Shown here: positions 44,773-57,223 of the stretch, one piece after another
Numbering within the stretch: the first letter of the stretch is position 1
Layout: each line of letters opens with the position of its first letter
DNA from: Rosa chinensis
Lineage: Eukaryota; Streptophyta; Magnoliopsida; Rosales; Rosaceae
DNA: 64,000 nucleotides
Direction: 5' to 3'
NCBI RefSeq assembly: GCF_002994745.2
Contig: NC_037092.1
Span: 14,003,501-14,067,500 of the forward strand
Program-made: the position numbers and the translations under genes
Notes under the pieces: model-generated
The model's input: only the letters and a program-made list of their open reading frames with translations
What the model was told of the DNA's origin: nothing
The model's database searches: none

Positions 44773-45956
44773 GGAGCTTATATTCATACCTCCAAAATTA
44801 GTATTTGGACCTCTCTCTTTTTCCAAGCAATAGTTGACTTTGTCAACTCATGTCAAATTACCAATAAGGACATAAAAGAGGGGAGGGAAAAAAAGAAGAA
44901 AAGGAAACCTTGATAGTTAGTATTTGGACCTCTTCTTATCTCTAGGAGTTTTCAACTTGGAGAAAACCTTCTCCTCCAACATAAACTCTAAAATCACTGA
45001 CCATTGTATCGCACCAATGTCTAACTCTGGTTTCTCGATTAGTACTACCAAAACCTAGAAGTATCCACTTGAGAAAATTGAAATTTTGGTTCTGCATCTT
45101 GATTACATGGTATGATGTTCTCGATTAGTACTACTGTACTCAAAACTAGAAGCATCCACTTCATAAACTTGGAATTTTGGTTATTGGTTTGATTAAATGG
45201 TTCGATTTGGCACCATGTTTTTTTGTGCAGGCCATTGGGAAGAATATAATGATTAGTATTTGTCCTTAGAGAGTCCAGGACCTAATTGTGTTTGATCTTA
45301 CTTTGAATGGCCTTTTATTTAATTACTCTTCTATAATTGTAGGCTTTTCGATTAACTTGGTATGACCTAAAAGGTTGGTGCTATTATGCTATCTAACTAT
45401 CTGATTGTTGGATTTCTTTGTTTCCACTTCAATTCTCTTATACTATAGTTTCATAGACTTGATAGCATAGTAGACATTTTTTGTTTTTATTTTTTGTAAT
45501 ACAATAGCAGTGCACAGAGGCCAGAAGGTCAGAAAGAGAAAAATAAAGTAAGAAAGCATAACAGTAACATAAACCAAACTGAAACAAAAGTTAAACTATG
45601 ATAGTTAGAATTTTGGAAGAAAGACTAAAAAATACGTATGGATGAAAGAAACAAAATAGAAGCGACAAAATTATGTGAAAGAAAGAGACTACCACCTGGA
45701 GATTTTTTTTTTTTTTCAAAGGTAAAATAGGATTGTGAATTGTTCAAAATTTGAAGGAGGTCCATTACCGATTTTGGAGGTATGAATAGAATCTAGAAGA
45801 AAAAAAAGGGGGTTTTTATTGATTTTATTGGACGATGGGCATTTTGGGAAAATTAGGGAGGTGTAGATAGCATATTGGTATTTTGTAAAAATAAGTTGGA
45901 GGTCTATTAAGTGGGGAGCTCCAAATACCAATTTTGGAGGTATGAATAGAAGCTCC
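44773..45956. mobile_element. Mutator-like non-coding element, same family as 865-6207
   Basis: Terminal inverted repeats of about 40 bases: GGAGCTTATATTCATACCTC on the left and, inward from the right, GGAGCTTCTATTCATACCTC, continuing through CAAAATT.GTATTTGGA.CTC on both arms. The flanks are A followed by about ten Ts on both sides (44762-44772; 45957-45967), consistent with a 9-11 base duplication in a homopolymer target. A third terminus-like copy lies inside at about 45745-45795. It is AT-rich and non-coding; the longer frames are incidental. Confidence 0.75.
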
Positions 45957-46024
45957 ATTTTTTTTTTAGATCACCCTCATACTGGTGACAAAAAAAAAAA
46001 AAACTTGCCCGTCACAAACAAAAA

Positions 46025-46233
46025 AGTCAAACTGAATAAGGACTTGAGAAATATTGAGAGAATAAATTTTCTGATATTTGATTCGTCTCATAGTGGAGGT
46101 ATATAAAGAGGATTACAGGTATACAATTGACTTACGTTTCTATTATCTACCATACATAGAAAAGGTAAGTACTAACTACGATATAATTATAATATATTCT
46201 ATTCCTAATGTTGAGCTATGACTCACGCTAACA
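46025..46233 (-). repeat. 3' LTR of copia element 2
   Basis: 209 bases, downstream LTR in the minus orientation. It directly follows a purine tract (AGGGGGAG on the minus strand) that serves as the polypurine primer. Confidence 0.92.
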
Positions 46234-46240
46234 CTCCCCC

Positions 46241-49200
46241 TCAAGTTGGCGCATATACATCAACCATGCCCAACTTGCTTAGTGAGTCAAAAAACACTTT
46301 CCTGGAAACTCCTTTGGTAAGTATATCTGCAAGTTGCTCTTTAGTTGGAACAAAAGGAAAGCTAATAATTTTGGCATCTAGCTTCTCCTTTATAAAGTGA
46401 CGATCAACCTTCACATGCTTAGTACGATCATGTTGTACTGGATTCTGTGATATGTCAATGGCTGCCTTGTTGTCACAATACAACTGCATAGTACTTTTTA
46501 GTTTGAAACTCAGATCACGTAACAGATTCCTCAGCCACAACAATTCACACACTCCGTGAGCCATACCTATATACTCAGCCTCAGCACTAGATCGTGCCAC
46601 AACTTTCTGTTTCTTACTCTTCCATGTAACTAAATTACCTCCCACAAAGGTAAAGTAACCTGATGTCGACCTCCTGTCTGTAATATTTCCAGCCCAATCT
46701 GCATCTGTAAAGCCACAAACCTCAAGGACGTTGTTGTGTTTAGAAAGCAATACTCCCCTTCTTGGAGCTGACTTTAGATACTTTAAAATTCTCATAACAG
46801 CATCGATGTGACTCTCACTCGGGTTATGCATGAACTGACTCACCACACTCACTGCATATGCAACATCTGGTCTAGTATGAGCCAAATAAATCAAGCGCCC
46901 AACTAACCTCTGATAGCGAGCTCGATCAGTAGGTACCTGATCTGGATACTCAGCTAAACAATGATTCTGCTCAATAGGAGTATCAATAGGTCTGCAATCC
47001 AACAAACCTGTCTCTGTGAGCAAGTCAAGAACGTACTTCATCTGGCACAAGTAGATCCCTTCTCTCTCCCTGGCTACCTCAATTCCTAAGAAGTACTTAA
47101 GGTCACCCAAGTCCTTCATCTCAAATTTAGAAGCTAGCTGTCTCTGTAGTTTATCCATCTCAACAGTATCATTGCCAGTGATTACCATATCATCCACATA
47201 AATAATTAGAGCTGTTACCTTCCCTTGTTGATGCTTGAGGAACAAGGTATGATCTGAGTTGTTCTATTTGTAACCAACCTTCCACATGAACTGTGAAAAT
47301 CTCCCAAACCAAGCACGAGGCGACTGTTTGAGACCATACAGAGACTTTCTCAATTTGCATACAAAATCACCAGGAGAAGCAACTACATACCCAGATGGAA
47401 GGCTCATGTAAACTTCCTCGGCTAACTCTCCATGAAGAAATACATTCTTGACATCAAACTGCCGGAGTGGCTAGTTTAAACTAGCAGCAAACGAGAGCAG
47501 AACCCGAATAGTGTTCATCTTGACAACAGGAGCAAAAGTTTCATCGTAGTCTATACCATACGTTTGAGTAAACCCCTTTGCTACAAGGCGTGCTTTGTAC
47601 CGATTAACTGATCCATCTGCATTATGTTTCACGATAAACACCCAACAACAACCTACATCCTTCTTGCCTTGTAGTGGAGGCACAAGTTGCCAAGTATCGT
47701 TCTTCTGCAATGCCTCCATCTCTTGCTCCATTGCCTTCCTCCACTTTGGATCCCCCAATGCATCATGCACTCTGTTAGGTACTGATATAGCAGATATTTG
47801 ATTCACAAATGATTCATATGACTTAGACAACCTCCTAGTGGACATATAATTAGCTACTGGGTATTTTGATTTGGCAGTAAGAGTAGGTTCATATCTTTTA
47901 GATGATTGACCTCGAGTGGTCCTATTTGGTAACACATATTGCTCAACATTAGCTCACTATTGCTAGTACCAGTGGGTGGACATACCTCAAATGGATAATC
48001 TTCAGCATCAGGAAGTTGTGGGTCAGGGGTAAAAGTGATGGCAGGAGGGGCAATTGCGTCTTCAACTTCATTTTCAGTAGTTTCAGTGATTGAAACTGGT
48101 GTCTGGATGTCTAGCGCTTCTGCTTCTGGAGGTGACGAGCTAATGGTCTCAACTGGATCTATCAAAATACCTCCTCCTGCCTGTGTGACTTCTTCTCCTC
48201 CTTTTGATTCCTCCCCCTCTCCATGATACAACTCTTCAAAAAATGAATTCTCCCCCTGAAGAGCTGTATCTGAAGAGGAAAAATAACTCATGTCTTCAAA
48301 GAAAGTAACATCCATAGTGACATAGTACTTTCTGGTAGGTGGATGATAGCACTTGTACCCTTTCTGATAACCACCATAGCCAACAAACACACACTTAAGT
48401 GCCCGGGCATCCAACTTAAACCTCTGGTTTTTAAGAACATGGACAAAAGCAACACAACCAAAGACACGAGCTGGAAGATTATGAAATGAAGGTAAGGAGA
48501 CATGAGATGCAAGAACCTTAAAGGGAATTTTTCCCTGAAGGACACTAGATGGAAGAAGATTGATAAGATGGGAGGAAGCATAGACAGCATCACCCCAAAG
48601 ATACTGAGGCATATGAGCACTCAAAAGAAGGGCACGAGCCATATCAAGTAAATGACGGTTTTTCCTTTTGGACACTCCATTTTGTTCTGGTGTTTGTGGA
48701 CATGTAGTTTGGTGAACAATCTCATGGGTTTTAAAAAACTCTTGGAAAACATGATTAACATATTCTCCCCCATTGTCCGAACGAAGAACTTTAATGGTGC
48801 TACGGTATTGTGTTTGAACAAGAGTGCGAAAGGTTTGAAAAGCTGGAAATACTTCATCTTTGGTTTTAAGAAGAGCAACCCATGACAATCTCATACAATC
48901 ATCAATAAACAACACAAAGTATCTCATACCCGATACAACAGGCTCTCTAGAAGGTCCCCAAACATCAGAAAGAATTAACTCTAAAGGAATAACACTCTTA
49001 TTAGACATACTAGGAGAATAAGTAGCACGATGACTCTTGGCCAAAACACATGTTTCACAATGTAAAACAGACTCATCCACACCAATAAATAAAGTAGGCA
49101 TGGTTTTTCTTATGAGACTAAAAGAGGGATGCCCTAAACGGCGATGCCATAACCAAATTTCACTTATCAAAACTCGATGTCAGAGCGGCGCGGGACTGTG

Positions 49201-49912
49201 CTCCTGGTTTCTCCCCTGCGTATGTCTGATCCAGATGGAACAACCTGCCCCTCAGATACCCCTGACCGATTACCTCCCTGGTGAGAAGATCCTGAAAAAT
49301 CACATACATATGATAAAAGGTTACGGAGCATTTAGACTCAGTATTTAACTGGGGAACTGATATCAGATGATGAGACAAGTCAGGCACATGTAACACATTA
49401 TGAAGTTCTAAAGTAGGAGTGATACGAACTGACCCTGACCCAAACACAGGTAAAGCCTCACCATTAGCATTGGTTACATAGGACACTAGTGAGGAAGACA
49501 ATTCAGTAAAATATGATTTATCATAAGTCATATGATCGGAGGCACTATAATCAATAATCCATGTATCAGAACCAACAAAGTTAGAAACCTTTAAAGTCAT
49601 ACCAATCTTACCACGACCAGCTATAGAGGCTGTAGGAGTAGCCTTACCTGTCGTACGATGACCCTGTCCGGCCACACCATAGAAGTCTAGTTCGTGGACT
49701 AGCTGAACCGCAGCTGCCTTCGCTTTAGGACGATAACCCTTCTTTTTAGGGTACCCGTTCAGTTTCCAACAAGTCTCTTGAACATGTCCAAGGTCATTGC
49801 AATAAGAGCATTGAGGACGAGGGCGGTTGGTGAAGCCTTGTGGGACATAAACCTCAACCTTCTGGATCTCATGGATCTTGAAACTCTGACCTTCACTTTC
49901 ATCACCACCCAT
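46241..49912 (-). pseudogene. Truncated gag-pol of copia element 2
   Basis: It starts at 49912 with MGGDESEGQSFKIHEIQKVEV, then a zinc knuckle CSYCNDLGHVQETC, so nearly all of the gag capsid region is absent. Protease is WIIDYSASDHMT, where the family has DSGASDHM. A frameshift near 49165 leads into integrase (LWHRRLGHPSFS, HCETCVLAK, LRSDNGGEY, NGVSKRKNR). A second frameshift lies near 47940. RT follows ([33 protein letters not shown], intact YVDDMVITGND) and then RNase H (FTDADWAGNITDRRSTSGYF), ending at 46241. Stop codons lie at about 47472 and 47265. Conservation of RT/RNase H is good, but expression as one polyprotein is impossible. Confidence 0.9.
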
Positions 49913-49998
49913 TGCAACAATATAGTAGTAAAATCACAGAGTATGCAGCGGAATAACAAGAATAGGAGATTCCAAAAAGAACAATAACAGATCGTGCA

Positions 49999-50060
49999 AT
50001 AATAATAATATATATATATATATATATTTTTATTATTATTATTTTTTTTTTTTTTTAGAG
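49999..50060. repeat. ATA/TA/TAT microsatellite and T-run
   Basis: (AAT)n, (TA)n, then (TTA)n and a T-run. It lies inside copia element 2 exactly where gag coding sequence should begin. Confidence 0.9.
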
Positions 50061-50670
50061 TTGCATGGGTTGAAACAGTAACCTAAGAAAAGGTGAAGTT
50101 TTGGTCCGGATTCTCCTCAAGGTTTGGACCGGAGGAACTGATGACCTGAACTTGGGTCTCGACGGGTCTGGGAACCGGCCGACGAGTCTGAAGGCTGAAG
50201 AGGGAGACAACGGGATGCGCACGACTGGACTGAGGAAGTTGCGGGTCGACTCTAATTTGACAGGTTTGATGTGAACCTGATCTGATGATGATGTCACCGG
50301 ACGGAGCAAATAGCTGGACAGAAACCGATCTGGTGCAACGCGGTCTGGAGAAGTCGCGGCGGAGGAACACGATCTGGATATCAAAGTTGATCTTTGGGTG
50401 CCCAAATTAAATTGTTAGGTCTAAGCAGAGCAAAAAACAAAATCGATCTGGTCTACACAGGGACAACATCGGACTGAGGGAGATGAAGGTGGTCTGGACT
50501 GACGACGTCGAAGTTCAAGAAGAAGACGATCTGATCATTCTTGGACGGACGTCGAATGCAGAAGGACAATGACGAAAAGTAACGTCGTTAAGAGAACAAG
50601 GACCCAAACAATGGGAAAATATAAAATAAAATAAGAGTCAAAGTCTTCTCGGATCTTTGCTCTGATACCA

Positions 50671-50879
50671 AGTCAAACAAAATAAGGACTTGAGAAATAT
50701 TGAGAGAATAAATTTTCTGATATTTGATTCATCTCACAGTGGAGGTATATAAAAAGGATTACAGATATACAATTGACTTACGTCTCTATTCTCTACCATA
50801 CATAGAAAAGGTAAGTACTAACTACGATATAATTACAATATATTATATTCCTAATGTTGAGCTATGACTCACACTAACA
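50671..50879 (-). repeat. 5' LTR of copia element 2
   Basis: 209 bases, adjoining the tRNA-Met primer site. Outer edge at the AAAAA duplication. Confidence 0.92.
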
Positions 50880-50884
50880 AAAAA

Positions 50885-51171
50885 TAGATCTTTCGGTCAT
50901 GGCTCAATGTGTCTTAAGTCTTCACCCTTGTTGTTTGTTAGGGGTGGATGTGGTCTGCTCGGCCAGCGGTCTAGCCGGAGCTGTGCACGGACATGACGAT
51001 GTCAGTCGGTTAGCCGTTTTCAGGCACTTACTGACTGTACAAACTACAAGTGTGAGGCAAACTGGCAATTGCGTGGGTCAGTTTGCACTTCACTCATATA
51101 TGGGTAGTGGGCTTGATGACCCAAGACGATATTCCTTTGTATAACAATTTTATGGATGTGGGCTTCTATCA
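50885..51171. other. Spacer between copia element 2 and the hAT MITE
   Basis: GC content is near that of coding DNA around 50930-51110, and an 81-codon plus-strand frame opens at 50899, but it matches nothing recognisable and has no splice or start context. It may be unrelated sequence or an old repeat. Confidence 0.3.
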
Positions 51172-51179
51172 CATCCAAG

Positions 51180-51759
51180 TAGACCTGTAAATGGACCGGA
51201 TTTTGATCCGAACTCGCTCCAGATCCGTGGCTATTGGACGGGTTTGGATCGAAAATTTTGATCCGTTGATCCGTTAATGATCCGAATCCGTTAACCCGTT
51301 TATTTAACGGATCAAATACGGATTTAGGTCGATCCGATCCATTAATGATCCGGCTCCTTTTTGTAATAATAAAATATTATTTTTTATTAATATATTATTA
51401 TTTTTAAAAATATAAAATATAAAATATGAAAAATTTATAATACAAATTTTTTGCAGAAATTTAAGGAACGAGTAGCATTAAGAATTTTGATAACGTAATT
51501 CTACTTTTGGTGATAGTTTTCATGTTGTTTTAATATTTTATTAATATCTTATGAGGTATAATGAAATAAATTTAATATTACTATTTAAAATTTTAAAATA
51601 TTTGAAATTATAAACGGGTCGGATTAGCGGATCGGATATCCGTTAACCTTTGGATCGAGTTATCAATGATCCGCCGGGTTAATGGAGCGGGTTTGGATCG
51701 AATTTTTTTTTAAGTAAACAGATTTGAATTTAGGTCGATCCGATCCATTTACATGTCTA
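51180..51759. mobile_element. hAT MITE, complete
   Basis: Perfect 8-base target-site duplication CATCCAAG at 51172-51179 and 51760-51767. The left terminus is TAGACCTGTAAATGGACCGG; the right one, read inward, is TAGACATGTAAATGGATCGG. Subterminal zones are full of GGATC/GATCC words in both orientations (GATCCGTTAATGATCCG and the like). It is 580 bases long with an AT-rich centre and no coding sequence. Confidence 0.93.
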
Positions 51760-51767
51760 CATCCAAG

Positions 51768-52079
51768 TGTCCAACTTTTTCTTCTCGTGCACATTCAACT
51801 TTAATCATCAGTTTCATTTTTATGGCATGATCATCTTGTTCTAATAATCTGCAACTTCTATTTCCATTCCAGCCTCTGACCATAGCTGCGGATCTAAGGT
51901 GTGTCAGTGAAAGGAATTGCTTTCACTTCACTAAATACAAAACTTGGAACTTTTTATTTTTTCCACCATTTCTAAATAAAGAACACGCACATATGAAAAT
52001 ATGAGATGCCCAACATTTCGAGTCTCTTCGCTCATAATCAATTAGTTAACCGACTTACTTTGAAGCTGACGCTCATACA
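51768..52079. other. Spacer, nothing recognised
   Basis: AT-rich non-coding DNA between the hAT MITE and the duplicated segment. No frame or repeat was identified. Confidence 0.35.
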
Positions 52080-52300
52080 TTTATGCTACTTGATTCATCC
52101 TCATCCATCATGATGCATACTTTACATGCGTATTCAGGCACGGAACTCAGGAGGTGCTGGGATGTGTTGCAGACTTACAGCAACTCCCATTTATTTATTT
52201 AAAAAAAAAAAAGAACTAACAGAAACTAAACAATACCGGAGCCATCTTCACAATATATTATCCAAGTCCAATCTTATAGCTTTTTTGGGCTCTTTGGGTT
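52080..52300. repeat. Direct repeat A, copy 1
   Basis: It aligns with 53365-53570. Shared words: CTCATAC..GCTACT, TCATCCATCAT, TTCA.GCACG.AACT.AG.AGGT, and CC.TCTTCACAATATATTATCCAAGTCC. Confidence 0.7.
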
Positions 52301-52329
52301 GGTATAAGCATGACATGCTTCAAAACTTT

Positions 52330-53165
52330 TTCAGACTTGTCGCGGTGGGGGGGCGAACTTTTTCGGAGGATCTGAACTGAAGCTGAAGCTGGCGCTTTTG
52401 TATCAACCAACTACACCACCACCGGTGCAATTTACAGTTATTCACCAAATCTTAATTACTTTTTTCAGTTCGGTTTAGCGAAGCTTTTATTTGAAAGTAT
52501 GATTTGAAGAGGTAGCTGACTTAATGAGAAAGTAATTTAATACCAGTTAAACTTGTTAGGATCATGAATACTAGGATCTTTAATGAGATTATTATTTGCA
52601 CTTTTAAAAAATTATTATGTTGCGATTTACTAACAAACTTAGAACCGAGAAAAATGTATAATGACTCACGTTGGTCCAGACCCTATCCATGAGCATAGTG
52701 GTCCAAATTGTATAAGGTTGGTCATTAATTGAATTGGATTTAAATGTGGCGCCGATGTATTTGGGAGAACAAATTGCAGGTGAGTTCGTAATCCTCAGAT
52801 TTCAAATCATCCAACTTATTTCCTTCATTTCCATGTCTGCTTGTGGGTTTGGTAGAAGCCAGTGTTCCAGTCCTCTATAAAGAAATTTCCATTAACATGT
52901 GACTTTCATTGAAGCCCCAATACCACTGTGTCTTACATACAAGGGTACTCTATATACAATGAGAGGTGTGTGATTCTATTTAAGAGCATATATATTATTA
53001 TAGCCTTGTATTTTGGATGCAATCACAATAACATAGTCATAGGTGCAAATAACAATTTTGTGACTTTTTAATATATGTGTTATCTCAGACTTTGTTTGGC
53101 TCAATGACTATTTACTCTTACATGGTTGATAGTCTTGGTTGTAAGATATTGGAGAAAATTAATTT
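52330..53165. repeat. Repeat B, copy 1 (also at 59270-59790 and 63595-64000)
   Basis: Marker phrases in order: TTTTTCAG..CGG.GGATCTGAACTGAAGC, ACCACCACCGGTGCAATTTAC, TTTTTCAGTTCGGTTTAG, GACTTAATGAGAAA, TTTAATACCAGTTAAACTTG, TGGTCCAGACC and CACAATAACATAGTCATAGGTGCAAATAACAATTTTGTGA. The same series occurs after the O-fucosyltransferase gene and after its pseudogene. Here no related gene precedes it, and it is diverged. Confidence 0.75.
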
Positions 53166-53364
53166 TCACCTGAACATTTTTAAAAGTTGCCAACCCAAAA
53201 TCTCTAGTAAGGACATTTTGTTTCCACCTAAAATTCAAGAGATTAATGCGTAGGAACACAGTGACTTGTTCGTGCAATGCAATAGTTCAAAAATCGCTAG
53301 AAGTTAAACAATAAAAAATAAAAATTTAATCTTTATGCATATAAGGAATTGAAACAAGATAATG

Positions 53365-53570
53365 CTCATACTCCTAGGCTACTCCATCCATCGTCATCCA
53401 TCATATCCATACTTAACATGTGTATTCAAGCACGAAACTAAGAAGGTACGTACTGGGATACGTTGCAACACCCCCATTTAATTATTTTTTGAAAGAAAAA
53501 AAAATCTAATAGTTTAATGAACAATTACTCAAGCCATCTTCACAATATATTATCCAAGTCCCCTGTATTA
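53365..53570. repeat. Direct repeat A, copy 2
   Basis: Partner of 52080-52300, about 1.29 kb downstream in the same orientation. Together with repeat B between them, this suggests an old local duplication. Confidence 0.7.
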
Positions 53571-56480
53571 GACGTGTTTGTATAAGCTGTTTCTTCTCCA
53601 TCACAATCTTGATAAGTTTTGTTGTTAAGTGCTGCATATTCTACATGAGCATAAATGCAACTGATCTTCTGTTTCTTATATTTATCAACTTAGGAAACTT
53701 ATCTGTCTCATTGGTACCTTTACAACTATTGTAATGATCTATATTGATAACTCTCACAAGTGAAATAACAACACATTCAAATTTTATCTAATATCATATC
53801 TGTTTATGGTATCATGCTAAACTTTAAAAGTCCATCAGACTCAATGAGACCATGACTATTCCGTTCCTCTGCGTATCCCTCATCGTGATCTATATTGTTC
53901 ACCATGGTCCATACTGTACAAGGGGCAGATGCAACAAAACCATCGGTAGGCCTAGTTTCCTCTGGTGCTTTCACAACACAAGTGCGTTGGTTTTGTCAAG
54001 TTGTGGGAGGAGGTTTTCTCTTGTTCAAATGTGCGTGGGTAGCATTAGATTGAATAGTGAGTAGATAGAGACACGCAAGTGGTGCCATGAACAGACAGAA
54101 TAACAGTTAGAGCGCCAAAACCAAGCAGAGTCCGAGCCCCACATTTAGCAGCGGTGGCGGAGCTCTCATGGTGGACCACCAGTCACGCCGCCACCCGTGC
54201 CAACGCGTAGAGAGCCTCAATCACTACTCTTCTAGGCTGATAGAGGCATGCATGTGAACCCTAAATAATGGAGGTGCTGCGGTGGGTCTCATATATACTC
54301 TCATGTGACCATATCGAAATTACACCATACACATGTACAGATGTGACAGCCCACCATTGGAGCGCAACCACACTGACATTCTCTTTCCCACTTTTGTCCA
54401 CACAAACAATCTTTTGTGTTTCGTTATTGTAGAGCGACTTATTTCCTCTTAGTCGAATTCAAGATCATTCCATCAGAAATTCATGTTACTAAAATAGACG
54501 ATGGTGAGCAATTAAAAGAGGCTGAAACGACTTGAGCTATGAATTTAGGTGTCTATAAAAACCATTGTCTTTGTTGAAAGAGTATATCACAATATTCCGA
54601 GTACAAATAATCTGAAAATTAGTGATCACAAAATAATTTTAAGCAAAACAATCCATGTCCTAAGTCGTCTTATAAAATTCCCTTAGCATGTAATGAATTT
54701 ATAGAATAATCAATAATGGAATGCTCCGTGAAGAGTGAAAATTTTGAGGGTCAACCAATTCAGAATATAAGTACAATTGTTTATGTTTATAAAATTCTTT
54801 GACATTTTTGAAGCTGGATATATAAGATCCCACGTTCGGTGCATATGGGATTTTAATTGATTACCTTTACCTTTCATACCATTTAATTCTGCAGCTGTAT
54901 GACTAATGCATCTTCCGTGAGTTCCGTCCATTCAACCTTTCATTGTCCACTCATGAAAATGAAGGAAAAACAGTTGAAAAGAAAGTAGAAGAAAGAAGAG
55001 CCAATTTGTTGGGCAAGACTTGATTAATTCCTAGAGGTTTGGAATGCGATAGCAGTTAAGAAATTAAAGGAGGTGATAAGGAGCTGTGTTTTGCTCACTG
55101 AGTACTTATATGCATGACTGCTTATAGTTATCATGGTAATGATTGCGAGTATGGAGTAGTTTTACGTGCAAGCAAAGTGTAAGCCGATGAAAACCTCTTA
55201 TGTTAGGCCGTTGTGTCATGTGAATATGTGATTGGTTCGATGAACCAATGAAATATTAACAAGGCGTAGTTGTGGAAGTAGTATTGGTATGTTACTACAT
55301 AACACTAGGAATATTATAAACAAAGGAAATTTATGAGAGAAAAATTTAAAATACTGACGTGCACTTGTACTAACATGAATGGATGGTTGGATGACATTAA
55401 ATGTATTTTTAGATTATTAAAAAAAAAATTATAAATATCAAGAGTTGAGATTATCTTAAAAAAAATTTCAATATTTATGTGGGTGTTTAATTTGATAGCA
55501 AGCGGTGATTATTATCTATTTCAATCAAAATAACACATTTTGATGCCTCTCCACTTAAGCTCTTCTAACTGCATGGTTGCTTTTATTATAGCTAATCATG
55601 ATCTTAATCCATGATTACACTAAACACACCAATAGCAATATGAGAATTGCATTTGACACAGCTAACTACGTTATATTTTAATAGCAAGTTGCCACCAAAA
55701 GAGCTCAAATACATCATTACCAACGACTTAGCTAGCTTGAGATTTGGAAAAGTACCGTATGGCCTTTTTCTTCCAACTTGTTCAATTGTATGGATAAACA
55801 ATTTAAACAAGTCATGCTCACATTTCACAATGCAAACATATATACCTTTCCCAGGTCCCAACTAGAAAACCATATTTTTAATGGTAAAAAAAAAAAAAAA
55901 CCAACTTTTTTCTTTAAACATACTTGGTTTGACATTTTAAACAAATCAAATATGAACCGAATACATTACTACATTTTATATGGTAATGCATACAGGTAAG
56001 TTCATACTTCATATACATACAATAACTTAGAAATTGTTTAATTATCTTATTACTCGTAATTCTTAATGAGATAAATTCAGATACAGGCAATCGCTCGGAA
56101 ATTACAGTCTTTACCCTAAGTCGGCTATGGCATACGATGTAGTGATGTACCATACCTATTATGGAGCTTTTTTTCTCAATTGTACAGTTATGGCAGGCGA
56201 ATTAGATTTTGTTTATGTCCTTTTTGTCTTGCCCGATGAAGCAGTTATGGCTCTGTACACGACTCAGTTCTCGGTCTAACTTCCCTTTTGGTCTGTTTTG
56301 CTAATACCCTATTTACGTCATATTCACTCATACACGAGATTCTTGCCCAATTTTCTTTTCCTGCGTTTTTAATTGAATCATCATAGTCATATTTTAATTT
56401 TTGATTCTGCCCAAATGCTCATTATTTTATTTTGTTTATTAATATATATGATTAGAATACGGTGTTCTTTGTTGTCATGA
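53571..56480. other. Intergenic region, no gene seen
   Basis: Long AT-rich spacer. A GC-richer patch at 54100-54290 contains no supported frame. Short open frames here are in AT-rich, low-complexity contexts and resemble nothing known. The part after about 56160 is probably the promoter region of the O-fucosyltransferase gene. Confidence 0.4.
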
Positions 56481-57223
56481 TAGTGATGGGCTGGCTTGGT
56501 TTCTGACTGTAGCAATTCTGGCTTTTCTGGATTTCTCTTTGACACGTGGTCATCGTCTTCTTCTTCTTCTTCCTCTGAGGTGTCTAATGCTTTCTGGGTT
56601 TTGCTCAGAATTCAGAATTCAGATAGATTCCTGATAATCACACTTCAATTTTCAAAAGGTGAGGCTTTCAGGCAATTTTTGGCTCATTTTTGAAACTCTT
56701 TCTCTCTGTCTCTGTGTCTTCTTTGTTTTGTGCATGTCATCATCTGCATGCCTTGGAATTATATGTTGGTTTTCCCAATTGAATTATGGGGTCTGAAAGG
56801 GACTGGCTTTAATGGTTTTTTGTGATTGGTTTTGGATTACAGTAGGAACATTATCACATGAGTGCTTTTGAATTCGGCATCTTGGCCTGGTTTTGATGCA
56901 TGCTTATTTCACCCAATTGAGGACTAATTCTGGGAAAAAGAAAATTGGTAAGTTCTCATCCCAAAGTAATGCAATCTCTGTTGAATTTGGCTTGGATGAT
57001 TTTTATTTTTTATTTTTTATTTTTTTAAATTGCTATATGTTTGTTTGATCATGTAGATAACATCTCAGGATTGAACTGGTCAGTAATAGGGATAGGAAAT
57101 CTTGGATTTTCCCATGTTAGGATGATTTGAGTTCTGGTTTTGTGGAAGTAGTCTTCTCTGGTGATTTCTCAAGCTTTCATGGGCTTGGGATTGTAAATTC
57201 TGGGTTTTGGGATTGAATCCTAG
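56481..57223 (+). promoter_or_regulatory. Probable 5' UTR with intron and promoter of the O-fucosyltransferase gene
   Basis: CTTCTTCTTCTTCTTCCTCT at 56550-56575 is a typical pyrimidine-rich plant 5' leader. A donor-like AAAAG|GTGAGG occurs at 56658 and acceptor-like TTACAG or TCTCAG sites at about 56842 and 57070, so a 5' UTR intron is likely. The exact ends cannot be fixed from sequence alone. Confidence 0.4.

Larger units (their letters stand above)
46025..50879 (-). mobile_element. Complete Ty1/copia element 2, gag-deficient
   Basis: The LTRs are 46025-46233 and 50671-50879, 209 bases each, about eleven differences by eye. On the minus strand they begin TGTTAG and end TTTGACT, with AAAAA duplications at 46020-46024 and 50880-50884. 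The primer-binding site TGGTATCAGAGC is at 50670-50659 (minus), directly beside the 5' LTR. The pol region is well preserved, with intact YVDD, but most of gag is missing. The 5' region holds an ATA/TA microsatellite at about 49999-50060. The divergence of the LTRs makes it the oldest of the three copia insertions, if rates are equal. Confidence 0.93.

Noticed and set aside
50899..51144. 81-codon plus-strand frame after copia element 2
   Set aside because: No similarity, no leader or splice context, and it sits between two transposons.
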